In this document: positions 8,197-17,458 of the stretch, piece by piece
Layout of the letters: each line of letters starts with the position of its first letter
Numbering within the stretch: the stretch's first letter is position 1
Assembly: GCA_025060505.1 (NCBI GenBank)
Contig: JANXBU010000005.1
Location: forward strand, 62,001 to 126,000
Direction of reading: 5' to 3'
From: Candidatus Calescibacterium sp.
GTDB lineage: Bacteria > Calescibacteriota > Calescibacteriia > Calescibacteriales > Calescibacteriaceae
Length of the DNA: 64,000 bases
Notes under the pieces: generated by a model
Database searches by the model: none
The model's input: only the letters and a program-made list of their open reading frames with translations
Told to the model about the DNA's origin: nothing
Program-made: the position numbers and the translations under genes

Positions 8197-9747
8197 ATGG
8201 ACAAACCGAAAATATTGGTTTGCGATGGAGTTGATAAGGCAGGTGTGGACATTTTAACAGAACACTTTGAAGTTGAAGAACGAAAAAAACTTGAAGAACC
8301 TGAACTTGTATCTTTGCTCTCTTCAAAAGATTTCTCTGGAATTATCGTAAGATCTGCTACAAAAATAACATCAAAAGCAATAGAGTCCTCAAAAAGCCTC
8401 AAGGTTATAGGGAGAGCCGGCATAGGAGTTGATAACATAGATGTAAAATCGGCAACAGAAAAAGGAATAGTTGTAATGAACACACTTGGAGCTGCAAACA
8501 CAACTGCTGAACACACCATAGCGCTTATTTTCTCTGTTGCAAGAAAAATACCACAAGCTCATATTTCGGTCAAGAATGGAAAATGGGAAAAGGAAAAATT
8601 TGTAGGTAGAGAGCTCTTTGGAAAAACCATAGGAGTAATAGGTCTTGGAAACATAGGAAAAAGAGTTGCCGAAATAGCGAAAGGAATAGGTATGAGGGTA
8701 ATTTTCTATGATCCTTATGTAGATGATCCAAGATTCGAGAAAAAATCGTTTGAAGAACTTATTGAGAACTCCGACATAATAACAGTTCATGTTCCACTGA
8801 GCGACAAAACAAAGGGTATGATAGGAGAAAAGGAGTTTGAAAGAATGAAAAACGGAGTAATAATAATAAACTGCGCCCGAGGAGGAATAATAGATGAGAA
8901 AGCTCTCGCAAAATACATAGATCATGGTAAGGTTCTTGGAGCCGGTGTTGATGTTTTCTCAAAAGAACCAATAACACCAGATAATCCTCTTCTGGAAAAA
9001 GAAAATGTTGTGCTGACACCACATCTTGGCGCATCAACAGTTGAAGGACAAAGAAATGCATCTGTAGAGATAGCACAAAAAATAGTAAAGTTCCTAAAAT
9101 ACGGCATAATAGAAGACGCTGTAAACTTCTTCCCTATCCCAGAAGACAAAAGATTAGTTTTTGAACTTTCTGAAAAGCTCGGTTCATTCGCTTCCCAAGC
9201 GTTCGCATACGCTATAAAAGAAATAAAAATAATATCATCTTCCCAAGATGAAATGCACATTACAAAAGCTGGGGTACTTTTCGGATTTTTGAAAAACATC
9301 ATAGGTTCGGAAATGGTAACACCCCTGAACGCAGAAAAAATAGCTAAATCAAAAGGAATAACGGTCGCGGAAAAACAACAGGTATCTGGTGATTATAAAA
9401 CCAAAATAACTGTTCAGATAGTGTCAGACAAAGGAGAGTTTTCTGTAAGCGGCGCAATTGTGGGAAAATCTCTAAGACTCATTGAAATAAACTCAATACA
9501 ACTTGAAGCACCAGCAGAAGGAAACATAATATTCTCACAGAACGAAGATGTACCAGGAGTTGTAGGAAGAATAGGAACATTTTTGGGAGAAAAGAATATA
9601 AACATAGCTTCAATACACCTTGGAAGAGAAAAGCCCGGTGGAAAAGCTATTGCTCTGATAAGTGTAGATCAGATGCCAGATAAAGAAATAATAAAGCAAC
9701 TTGAATCTCTTCCTAACATAATAAGAGCATTTTTCATAAAACTATAG
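8197..9747 (+). CDS. serA: D-3-phosphoglycerate dehydrogenase
   Basis: First enzyme of serine synthesis, oxidising 3-phosphoglycerate to phosphohydroxypyruvate with NAD. The 516-residue length is that of the long bacterial form. It shows KVIGRAGIGVDNID, the NAD loop GLGNIG at 149-154, INCARGGIIDE (catalytic Arg region), SKEP with the Glu, and LTPHLGAST with the His. These are followed by an intervening allosteric domain and a C-terminal ACT domain (about 445-516, VPGVVGRIGTFLGEKNINIA) that in the family binds serine for feedback control. No Shine-Dalgarno sequence is visible before the ATG. Confidence 0.97.
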   Translation: MDKPKILVCDGVDKAGVDILTEHFEVEERKKLEEPELVSLLSSKDFSGIIVRSATKITSKAIESSKSLKVIGRAGIGVDNIDVKSATEKGIVVMNTLGAANTTAEHTIALIFSVARKIPQAHISVKNGKWEKEKFVGRELFGKTIGVIGLGNIGKRVAEIAKGIGMRVIFYDPYVDDPRFEKKSFEELIENSDIITVHVPLSDKTKGMIGEKEFERMKNGVIIINCARGGIIDEKALAKYIDHGKVLGAGVDVFSKEPITPDNPLLEKENVVLTPHLGASTVEGQRNASVEIAQKIVKFLKYGIIEDAVNFFPIPEDKRLVFELSEKLGSFASQAFAYAIKEIKIISSSQDEMHITKAGVLFGFLKNIIGSEMVTPLNAEKIAKSKGITVAEKQQVSGDYKTKITVQIVSDKGEFSVSGAIVGKSLRLIEINSIQLEAPAEGNIIFSQNEDVPGVVGRIGTFLGEKNINIASIHLGREKPGGKAIALISVDQMPDKEIIKQLESLPNIIRAFFIKL

Positions 9748-9840
9748 AGTGTAGCATAACGTAAGAACAGAAAATCAAACGACAAATTGATAAACTGAAA
9801 TCAAATCATAAACTTACACAATGTGAAAAGAGTATGTGAG

Positions 9841-9880
9841 AAATAAAACCTAGAAAAATAAAACCTAAAAAATAAAACCT
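9841..9880. repeat. Three copies of AAATAAAACCT just upstream of a start codon
   Basis: The 11-mer AAATAAAACCT occurs at 9841-9851, 9856-9866 and 9870-9880 (spacing 15 and 14 bases) and ends two bases before the ATG of the next gene. It occupies the whole 5' leader, so it could affect translation or be a short slippage-prone repeat. Confidence 0.6.
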
Positions 9881-9882
9881 AT

Positions 9883-10182
9883 ATGAATGTAAAATTCAAA
9901 GGATTCTTCCTGCTGAGCTCGGTTTTTCTTATATTTTCTGTAATGTTTCTTGCGCTTTTCAAAGTTATAAATCTCACGCCAAGATTTGATGTCATTCAGA
10001 AATTTGAAGATGATCTTTATGCTATGAAAAAAGCTTACGATGAATGCACAAGCGGAAAAGGTGAAAAATTTTCTGGATTTTCTGTGATAACACTCGAACT
10101 TAGCCCACCTGAAACTAAAACTTATGTCAAAAGGAAATTCGTATTTGATAGCAGATGCGAAATGAAACTTTTAGTTTACTGA
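9883..10182 (+). CDS. Small single-pass membrane protein, unknown
   Basis: Not recognised. The 99 residues begin MNVKFKGFFLLSS with one strong membrane helix at about residues 8-28. The polar part, presumably outside the cytoplasm, has two Cys (DECTSG and SRCEMK) that could form a disulfide. The predicted layout of short basic N-terminus, helix and exported domain could also be an uncleaved signal anchor or a pilin-like protein, but the N-terminus lacks the type IV prepilin Gly-Phe-Thr-Leu-x-Glu pattern. Its leader is made of three AAATAAAACCT repeats. Confidence 0.6.
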   Translation: MNVKFKGFFLLSSVFLIFSVMFLALFKVINLTPRFDVIQKFEDDLYAMKKAYDECTSGKGEKFSGFSVITLELSPPETKTYVKRKFVFDSRCEMKLLVY

Positions 10183-10526
10183 AATAAGCGAAAAATAGAA
10201 TTTGATAAATCCTTATTGGTGCTCAAGGATAAACATAAAAATAAAATCTCTTCTCTATGGCAGCTTAGATAAAGAACCTCACCTTTCAAAGCCAAGACAA
10301 AATTATATGATCAAAAAGGTATAAATACTTAACGATTGTATATCAAATTTGCAACAGGACAACCTTGTTGGAATTATGAAATAATATCATTTTGAATTTG
10401 ATATTTTATTTCTGGAGATTGCCAGATTTTCGCAAAAGATCCGTCCATAGTATGGTACCAAAAATTTTCAGGAAATTTCTAAAAATCACTTGAAGTTCTG
10501 TTAGTTCTTTGAGAAGCAATCAAGTT
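10183..10526. other. Intergenic region between convergent genes, with nested inverted repeats
   Basis: No gene seen in these 344 bases. The notable part is 10340-10404: outer arms ATATCAAATT and AATTTGATAT enclose an inner hairpin at 10352-10370 (CAACAGG pairing with CCTTGTTG with one G-U pair and a 5-base loop). It is not followed by a T-run on either strand, so it is not a standard intrinsic terminator, but it lies where transcription from both sides should end. Confidence 0.45.
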
Positions 10527-13067
10527 TCAAGTATTTTCGGCTATTTTTTTTAGGTCTTCAAGCATCTTGAGAGCCTCGATAGGTGTAATCTTATTAAGAT
10601 CCAATTTTCTGAGTTCCTTTCTTAATGGATCTGTTTGAGATTTTGAAGAACCAAAAATAGAAAGCTGTAAAGGGATGTTTGTTATCTTTTTTATAACCTC
10701 GCCTATCTTGCCTTCTTCAAGAGCAACGAATATCTTTTCAGCTTTTTTGATTATTTCATCTGGTATTCCTGCCATCTTTGCTACATCTATACCCCACGAT
10801 CTTCCAGCAGGTCCCGGCTTTATCTTTCTAACAAAAACAAGATTGCCGCCTATCTTTTCTGCCGAAAAGTGCATATTTTTTATCCCTTTGAGATTCTGTT
10901 CCAAAAAAGCAAGCTCATGAAAATGAGTCGCGAAAAGGCACCTTGTGTTCTTTCTATTTATATACTCAGCGGTTGCCCAAGCTATACATATTCCATCAAA
11001 AGTTGAAGTACCACGACCAACTTCATCAAGCAAAACAAAAGATCTATCTGTCATGTTTTTGAGAATTACAGAAAGCTCCTCCATTTCAACAAAAAATGTA
11101 CTCCTTCCACGAGCTATGTCGTCTGATGCACCAGTTCTAAAAAATATACGATCTGTAATACCTATTCTTGCTTCATCAGCAGGAACAAAGCTACCAACAT
11201 GAGCCAAAAGAGTTATGATCGCGCTTTGCTTTAAAAAAACTGATTTACCAGCCATGTTCGGTCCAGTTATTATCCACATGAATTCGTTTTCATCAAGTTC
11301 AAGTGTGTTCGGAATAATCTTTTCATCAGATTCTTTCTGTAGAAGAATTTCCAGAGATGGATGTCTTCCATTCTTTATGTATATCACCTTCTCATCTGTT
11401 ATTACTGGTTTGGTCCAGTTGTATTCATCAGCAACTTGTCCCAAAGAAAGCAAAGAATCAAGGTATCCGATCAGCCTTGATAGTTCCAAGATCTGATCAA
11501 CGTAAATTTGGCACTTTTCTAAAAATTCCTGATAGATCTGTATATTAAGTTTCTTTTCTTTTTCGGCAGCATTCTCTATTTCGTTCCCTATTTTTTCAAG
11601 TTCTTCTGTTGTAAATCTTTCGTACTGAGTAAGAGTCTGCTTTCTTATGTAGTGTTGCGGGACTTTGCTCGCATGAGTTTTACTGACCTCAATATAGTAT
11701 CCAAAAACCTGATTGTATCCAATCTTCAGAGGTAGATTTGTCAATCTCTTTTCCTTTTCCTCGAATTCTTTAAGTATTTTCTCTGAATTGTTCTTTATAG
11801 TCCTTATTTTGTCAAGCTCTTCTGAGACTCCGTCCTTTATCGCTCCGTCTTCTGGTTTGATTGGTGGATTATCTACAATATATCTTTGTGCCAAATCTAT
11901 AAATTCAAAAACATCAGGGATTGATCTCCCTATCTCTTTGAGGAGTTCTGATTTCATCTGCAAAAGTTTATGTTTCAGCAAAAGGGCAGATCTAACAGAG
12001 TCTTTCAGAGAAACAACTTCTCTAGGGTTCGCTATTTTTCTTCTCAATCTCACAGCAAACCTCTCTATATCTGATATTCCTGAAAGATCTATATCCTTCC
12101 ATAGCTTTTTTTCGACTATCTCCTCAACCGCATCTGCTCTTTGCTTAATCTTCCCGATATCGTATAGAGGATACATCAGAAGATTCTTTATTTTTCTCTT
12201 ACCCATAGGAGTTTTCGTTCTATCAACAGCCCAAAGAACACTGCCCTTCCTTCCCTCGTATGTTTCAAGCAATTCAATGTTCTGAGCAGTTCTTGTGTCT
12301 ATTGCAAGATTTTTTTCTTCCCCAACCTCTGGCGGATCTATTGATATTTCTATATCTTTTATGTTCTCTTTGATGTATCTTATAAGTACAGCGAGCAGAA
12401 TCTTTATTTCATCTGGGAGAGCTTTTGTCTTTGAGATTTTATCTTCTTCCCGGTAATATTCGAGAATTATCCTTTCTGACTCTGAAACGGAAGGGAAAAC
12501 TACTTTTGAGAATCTGTACTCCGGAAAAATGTTCTGTTCAGATAAGATCTCCTTTGGAGAGATTTTTGATAGAATTTCTGACATTTCAAAATCATCTTTT
12601 GCGATTTTTGCTTTTATTTCTCCCGTGGTTATATCAGCCCAGAGAATACTATATCCTTTGATGACAGCTATAAAATTGTTCTCATCTGGTGAAACAAAAC
12701 CGAGCTCAGTTATGAGTCCGGGAGTTATGACTCTTACAACCCCTCTTTTGACTATACCTTTTGCTTTTGATGGATCTTCAAGCTGCTCACATATTGCAAC
12801 CTTGAGTCCCTCTTTAACTAGACGCGATATATAAGACTCAGCAGCATGATGCGGAAAACCAGCCATTGGAGTTGTTCCATCTTTTGTTGTGAGAACTATA
12901 TCTAGAATCTTCGAAGCAACAACAGCATCATCAAAGAACATCTCATAAAAATCTCCCATTCTGAAAAGTAAGATACAATCTTGATAATTCGATTTTATTG
13001 AAAGATACTGTCTGATTGCAGGGGTTTGCTTCTCATGTTTAAAAATTTCGTTCTGCGCACCCGACAT
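10527..13067 (-). CDS. mutS: DNA mismatch repair protein MutS
   Basis: MutS1, the mismatch-recognising ATPase. The mismatch-binding N-terminal motif appears as LLFRMGDFYEMFFDDA (Phe-x-Glu wedge in GDFYEMF). The core and clamp domains follow, then the ABC-type ATPase with Walker A GPNMAGKS starting at residue 602, the signature region STFFVEMEE, Walker B RSFVLLDEVGRGTSTFDG and the ATHFHEL His. The 846-residue length is normal and the C-terminus is complete. The start at 13067 has no clear ribosome site. MutL is not in the window. Confidence 0.97.
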   Translation of the reverse strand: MSGAQNEIFKHEKQTPAIRQYLSIKSNYQDCILLFRMGDFYEMFFDDAVVASKILDIVLTTKDGTTPMAGFPHHAAESYISRLVKEGLKVAICEQLEDPSKAKGIVKRGVVRVITPGLITELGFVSPDENNFIAVIKGYSILWADITTGEIKAKIAKDDFEMSEILSKISPKEILSEQNIFPEYRFSKVVFPSVSESERIILEYYREEDKISKTKALPDEIKILLAVLIRYIKENIKDIEISIDPPEVGEEKNLAIDTRTAQNIELLETYEGRKGSVLWAVDRTKTPMGKRKIKNLLMYPLYDIGKIKQRADAVEEIVEKKLWKDIDLSGISDIERFAVRLRRKIANPREVVSLKDSVRSALLLKHKLLQMKSELLKEIGRSIPDVFEFIDLAQRYIVDNPPIKPEDGAIKDGVSEELDKIRTIKNNSEKILKEFEEKEKRLTNLPLKIGYNQVFGYYIEVSKTHASKVPQHYIRKQTLTQYERFTTEELEKIGNEIENAAEKEKKLNIQIYQEFLEKCQIYVDQILELSRLIGYLDSLLSLGQVADEYNWTKPVITDEKVIYIKNGRHPSLEILLQKESDEKIIPNTLELDENEFMWIITGPNMAGKSVFLKQSAIITLLAHVGSFVPADEARIGITDRIFFRTGASDDIARGRSTFFVEMEELSVILKNMTDRSFVLLDEVGRGTSTFDGICIAWATAEYINRKNTRCLFATHFHELAFLEQNLKGIKNMHFSAEKIGGNLVFVRKIKPGPAGRSWGIDVAKMAGIPDEIIKKAEKIFVALEEGKIGEVIKKITNIPLQLSIFGSSKSQTDPLRKELRKLDLNKITPIEALKMLEDLKKIAENT

Positions 13068-13229
13068 CTTTCTGTATCATTAAAGAAAATAAAAAAGTAA
13101 TTTGTGATTTAGAATTTCTTCTGCTTTGTTGCAATTATACCATTTTGCTGCATTATTTTATCATAACCGAAAGATAATTAGTAGTATTGATTCTTCTCGG
13201 ATTTACCTATTTGCTGTTGGTAGATCAGG

Positions 13230-13556
13230 TCAAACCCTTGTATCTATTCTTCGGTTTTTATCTTTCAAAGTTTCCTCTTTATCCTTGTTATCTTCTTCTT
13301 TCTCTTCTTTCTGTTCATCAGATTTTCCCTTTCTTGACATCATAGCTTTCCTTTTTCTTTCTTCATCTTGAACTGGATCAATTGCTTCCGATCTGTTTGC
13401 CTCAGGTATTGTCTCTGTTTTTTTCTGTGATTCTTTGTTTTCAGCTATTTTTTGAGCATGCTGTATTGCTTCTGCTATTTGTGGATTTCCAACATTCGGT
13501 TGAAATCTTTCTACGTTTACGGTCTGGGTCGCTACTTGTTGGAAATCTACTCTCAT
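13230..13556 (-). CDS. Small hydrophilic protein with K/E-rich tail, unknown
   Basis: Not recognised. The first 40 residues (MRVDFQQVATQTVNVERFQP and following) look like an ordinary folded or helical segment. The rest is highly charged low-complexity sequence rich in Lys, Glu, Asp and Gln, predicted as coil or disordered, ending NRRIDTRV. An in-frame ATG lies eight codons upstream at 13580; neither start has a ribosome site, and I chose the shorter because it begins a cleaner segment. It is divergent from clpP and lies 162 bases upstream of mutS on the same strand. It may be real, given the non-repetitive N-terminus. Confidence 0.55.
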   Translation of the reverse strand: MRVDFQQVATQTVNVERFQPNVGNPQIAEAIQHAQKIAENKESQKKTETIPEANRSEAIDPVQDEERKRKAMMSRKGKSDEQKEEKEEDNKDKEETLKDKNRRIDTRV

Positions 13557-13659
13557 CGAGTATATTTTATCGTCTTTCAAACAAAAAAAGTAAAATTTGC
13601 AGATTTTGAAGTATTGGAATTTGGAGAAAATCTTTCAGCAAGTATTATAATAATTGATT

Positions 13660-14271
13660 ATGTATGTTCCGTTTGTGATAGAACAGACTGGAAGAGGAGA
13701 AAGAGCTTACGATATATGGTCTCGGCTTTTACTTGAAAGAATTGTATTTCTTGGTTCTCCCATAACAGATCAGGTTGCAAACACTATAATAGCGCAGCTT
13801 CTTTATCTTGATGCAGAATCAAGAGAAAAAGACATATTCATGTATATCAACTCTCCGGGCGGTAGTATAACTGCCGGTTTAGCAATATATGACACAATGC
13901 AGTATGTCAGCTCAGATATAGTTACAATATGCATAGGTCAGTGTGCTTCTATGGCTACTGTTCTGCTATGCTCAGGCACTTCTGGAAAAAGATATGCTTT
14001 ACCGCATTCAAGAATTATGCTGCACCAACCGTGGGGAGGTGTAGAAGGAACAGCTCAGGACATAGAAATTCATGCAAAAGAAATACTCAGACTTAAAAGG
14101 ATAGTGAACGAAATATTAGCAAAGCATACCGGACAACAGATTTCAAAAATAGAACAAGATACTCAAAGAGATTTCTTTATGCCTCCCGAAGAAGCTCTGA
14201 AGTATGGAATAATTGATAAGATTATTAACCCTCAGAAGGAAATAAAAACTCAGAAGACATCAAAGAAATAA
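13660..14271 (+). CDS. clpP: ATP-dependent Clp protease proteolytic subunit
   Basis: Serine peptidase that forms the barrel degraded-protein chamber for ClpX or ClpA. Numbered from a TTG two codons upstream, the catalytic triad is Ser99 (GQCASMA), His124 (MLHQPWGG) and Asp173 (TQRDFF), a constant offset of two from the E. coli mature numbering. I prefer the ATG at 13660 (start [15 protein letters not shown]), the usual ClpP beginning. The nucleophile motif has Cys and Ala where GQAASMG is common, a mild variant. There is no clpX next to it, unlike many bacteria. Length, 203 residues, is normal. Confidence 0.95.
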   Translation: MYVPFVIEQTGRGERAYDIWSRLLLERIVFLGSPITDQVANTIIAQLLYLDAESREKDIFMYINSPGGSITAGLAIYDTMQYVSSDIVTICIGQCASMATVLLCSGTSGKRYALPHSRIMLHQPWGGVEGTAQDIEIHAKEILRLKRIVNEILAKHTGQQISKIEQDTQRDFFMPPEEALKYGIIDKIINPQKEIKTQKTSKK

Positions 14272-14511
14272 TGGAAGTCAAAAATAAGAGAACCTAAACC
14301 TCAAGAAACATCATTAAATAAATATACTGTACCCAGCAGCACAACTCTTTTGGTGGTCAAAAGACAGTATAGAAAATAAATTTTCTCTCAGAGTTAAACT
14401 ATATAGCTCACAAGAAAGACACAAGAACGATGAATTACAGAACAAGATAGCAACAAGAGCAAAATTATACGCAAACGATCAATTCTCTGAGCAATTTTAG
14501 TCAGAGTAATT

Positions 14512-15648
14512 TTAGTCAGCTTCTTCCCATCTATCTTGCAGCTTCTTTTGGATTTCCGGAAGAGTCGTGTATTCAAGTTCTTCTGGTGGTAGAATAGCCG
14601 GCATAAATGGTCCATGCCTTCTGATATAAATCGCATACTCCATAGCCTGTCTTCTGACATAATCCCACGAGGAGTCCTTGAAATAATCAACAGGTATATG
14701 ATTTCCGGGTTCTGGTTTTTCTTCAAGCCCCTGAATTTTTCCGTCTCTTATGTGGAACCCAAGAGCGACAATTCTTGGAGGACCATCGAAGAAAGTTGGA
14801 TTTGAATCATCTTGCGCTGATGGATAAAATGGTCCCCAGTGTGATCCACGCATCCATCCGGATACCATTGCTGGGAAAGCAAAGGGTTGAAGGATTTCTC
14901 CTGCTGCTGGAAGTCCTGATTGAGCCCTGATAAGTGCAACTGGGTCATCCTTTCCTACATATTTTCCTGCTATAAGAGAGAGTTTTTCTGTAGATACAAC
15001 TGCTGCTATACCTATTGATTTATCTTTTGACCATATTCTTTTTATAGCATACCTTGTTATATCTCCGATGAATGCTAAAAGGTCGTGCAGTCCTTCCGGA
15101 GTTGATATTTTGATTTTCTTATGAGCTTTTACATCCACAACATCAAAAATAAATCCATCGTGCATTCTTTTATCTATAATGAGACCTGTTGTTGTATAAG
15201 GGTCAGCAAATATTCTTGAAAGAGGGAGATTAAAAGCAGAAGGTTCTGTTTTGTCTGCAAGAAGAGCTATTATTGGTTCAGATTTTCTTTCTTCAAAAGT
15301 CATTTCAGCAGCACCTGGACCAAGTCCTCTGACGTTCCCAGAGAAAGCTTCTGCCAGAAGGTCCTGCCCTGCCCCATAAAGGTGCATTTTCTTAGCTTCT
15401 TCAGCAGCTTCCATAAATGAATCCCATGCTAACTTGTGAACAGCTGAATTGTTCTCGCCCTTATCATGTGTCATTATCAAAGATATGTCATCTCCACATC
15501 TTGCAGTCATAAAGTCTTCAATAACACCTGATTTCACTCCTCCTTTAAGTACACTGTGAACAGCCTGAAACATTCTCGGATGCGGTGCTGTGTGCCCCGC
15601 GACCGATCCAACATCTGCTTTAATCAAAGATAGCGTGACCTTTTTCAT
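14512..15648 (-). CDS. fbp: Fructose-1,6-bisphosphate aldolase/phosphatase (class V FBPase, archaeal type)
   Basis: A bifunctional gluconeogenic enzyme that joins glyceraldehyde phosphate and dihydroxyacetone phosphate and then removes the C1 phosphate. It is typical of Archaea and deep-branching thermophilic bacteria. The 378 residues match closely: VTLSLIKADVGSVAGHTAPH at the N-terminus with metal-binding Asp12, CGDDISLIMTH with Asp53-Asp54, and LIAGKYVGKDDP, where Tyr230 and Lys233 sit at the places of the family Tyr and Schiff-base Lys (229 and 232 in the Sulfolobus enzyme). Thus both activities look intact. The start is well supported by AGGGAGG about 9 bases upstream. It stands alone. 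Confidence 0.96.
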   Translation of the reverse strand: MKKVTLSLIKADVGSVAGHTAPHPRMFQAVHSVLKGGVKSGVIEDFMTARCGDDISLIMTHDKGENNSAVHKLAWDSFMEAAEEAKKMHLYGAGQDLLAEAFSGNVRGLGPGAAEMTFEERKSEPIIALLADKTEPSAFNLPLSRIFADPYTTTGLIIDKRMHDGFIFDVVDVKAHKKIKISTPEGLHDLLAFIGDITRYAIKRIWSKDKSIGIAAVVSTEKLSLIAGKYVGKDDPVALIRAQSGLPAAGEILQPFAFPAMVSGWMRGSHWGPFYPSAQDDSNPTFFDGPPRIVALGFHIRDGKIQGLEEKPEPGNHIPVDYFKDSSWDYVRRQAMEYAIYIRRHGPFMPAILPPEELEYTTLPEIQKKLQDRWEEAD

Positions 15649-15838
15649 AATTTCAACCTCCCTTGCGTATTAGTATATCTAAATAAAAAAATAAATATCC
15701 AAAAAACTGAAATAAGTTTTGTTTATTACAAAATCATGAATGCAAAACATACCTGAACCAATCAATAAATCATCTGAGCAAAATTCCAGAAATAATTATT
15801 AAGAATAAGAGCTTTGATATATATTACTTAAAACCATT

Positions 15839-17350
15839 GTGTTCAAGATTTATAAAATTTTCCTGTTCATCCTCTCCCTATTTGCAATCTCATGCAGTTC
15901 TATTGAAACCAAAAGGGAAAATGGAATAAGATATGCTCAAAACGGAGATTGGGAAAGAGGTATAGAAAATCTTGAAGCTTATGTTAGCGAGAACATAAAG
16001 AAATTCCCATCTGCAATCTCTATATTTGAAAATCCAGCGATCAAATCTGAATTAGATCAAAGTGAATACAAAAAATTCTCAGAAGCTGTTTTCTATTTAC
16101 TTTCTTGCTATCTTGGAATAGCTGGATTCGACTGGTTCGAAATAGGAGACAAAATTCTTGAAGTAAAAGACGTGGATACTTCCCAAAAAGAAGGTAAAGT
16201 AAAAGTTGCAGAGAAAATCATGGAAATATTCGGTGGGGAGGAAAACAAAAAGAAAATATTCTATCTTTACAAATCAATAAGGTTAGCAGAAAGATTTTTG
16301 TATGGTCAAGAGAATCCCCCACAAGCCTCAAACATTTTTCCAGATATTTCCAAAATAATCGAGAAAGATGGAGAAACCTTTTACGAAAGCGTAAGATTTA
16401 TCAAGTCAATAGAATATACATACGGAAAAACACTAGTTTGGTTATCTGTTATAGAAAGTGTTGAATTAAGACAAATACAGTATTATCTGGAAAAAAACAA
16501 AGGAAAAACGCCATTTCCTCCTTCATATTGCTGTTTGTTTAAAGGATGGGATAAAAAACAATCTGAGTATCCTTATCTTTTGATAACAAAAAATATAGAC
16601 CAATTACTTGAAGATGTTTCAGATGGAATAGAACAAATCAACTACGGAGTAGCTGTAGAAGATAAGCCGATAGATTTTTCCGATTTTTCCACAAGATACG
16701 GTGAAGTTATTCAGGACCTACGGGGTGATTTTTATGAGAATATAGATAGATCTTGTTCAAAATGGTCAAATCGCCTCACAGAAACAATTAACAAACTTGT
16801 TGAAATAAATATCTCAAAAATCCTAAAAGATTTTCAATATTTTTCAACCTATACGGTAAAAGCTGATATAGGCAAAGAATCTGGTATATGGATATGTCCA
16901 GAGGATCCGGGTATATATAAAGAATTTTCATACGACATCATGTGTTCATTTAAAAACGATGAAGAGATAAATAGGATATACAATAAATATAGTGATAAAA
17001 TAACAAAAGAGATAATTCCAGGTTATAGTGATAGAATAACATTTCAGATATTCTTTGAGGTACCGAGACCGGGCGATATACCCATTTATATGGATTGCCA
17101 AAAGCAAGAAAAAGATAGTTTTCAGTTGAACAAGACAATAACAATAAATATCATAATAAAAAACATATATACTGTTGATGAATCTAAAGGCATTATAGAT
17201 GAAGTTTGCTCATCTGGAAGCTTCAAAGATCTTTCAAATTTGAAACTATTTAACGAATTTCTTATTGCAAACATTGAAGATAAAGGAAAAAGAGCTTTGG
17301 AAGATATCCTAAACGGTAGAGATGACCCGAAGATGTGTAGTTTAGAATAA
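15839..17350 (+). CDS. Putative lipoprotein, unknown
   Basis: Not recognised. The frame opens with GTG and encodes KIYKIFLFILSLFAISC, a lipoprotein signal with lipobox FAISC. The mature part of about 480 residues has an early repeat-like helical segment (RYAQNGDWERGIENLEAYV) resembling a TPR hairpin, and later strand-rich sequence with several Cys (ICPEDPG, MCSFKND, YMDCQKQ) that could form disulfides outside the cytoplasm. It is followed after about 108 bases by an outer-membrane-like protein gene on the same strand. Confidence 0.65.
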   Translation: MFKIYKIFLFILSLFAISCSSIETKRENGIRYAQNGDWERGIENLEAYVSENIKKFPSAISIFENPAIKSELDQSEYKKFSEAVFYLLSCYLGIAGFDWFEIGDKILEVKDVDTSQKEGKVKVAEKIMEIFGGEENKKKIFYLYKSIRLAERFLYGQENPPQASNIFPDISKIIEKDGETFYESVRFIKSIEYTYGKTLVWLSVIESVELRQIQYYLEKNKGKTPFPPSYCCLFKGWDKKQSEYPYLLITKNIDQLLEDVSDGIEQINYGVAVEDKPIDFSDFSTRYGEVIQDLRGDFYENIDRSCSKWSNRLTETINKLVEINISKILKDFQYFSTYTVKADIGKESGIWICPEDPGIYKEFSYDIMCSFKNDEEINRIYNKYSDKITKEIIPGYSDRITFQIFFEVPRPGDIPIYMDCQKQEKDSFQLNKTITINIIIKNIYTVDESKGIIDEVCSSGSFKDLSNLKLFNEFLIANIEDKGKRALEDILNGRDDPKMCSLE

Positions 17351-17458
17351 CGGATTTTTTATTTGCTACCTCCATGATGATGAAGAGGCACAGTTAAAGC
17401 TATAGATAAAAAATTATAAAATAAAATAAAAAATAAATATGAAGACAAAAAAGATTTT

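Noticed and set aside
8389-8925. Long antisense frame within serA
   Set aside because: It is a shadow of serA, with Tyr/Ser-rich sequence and no ribosome site or family match.
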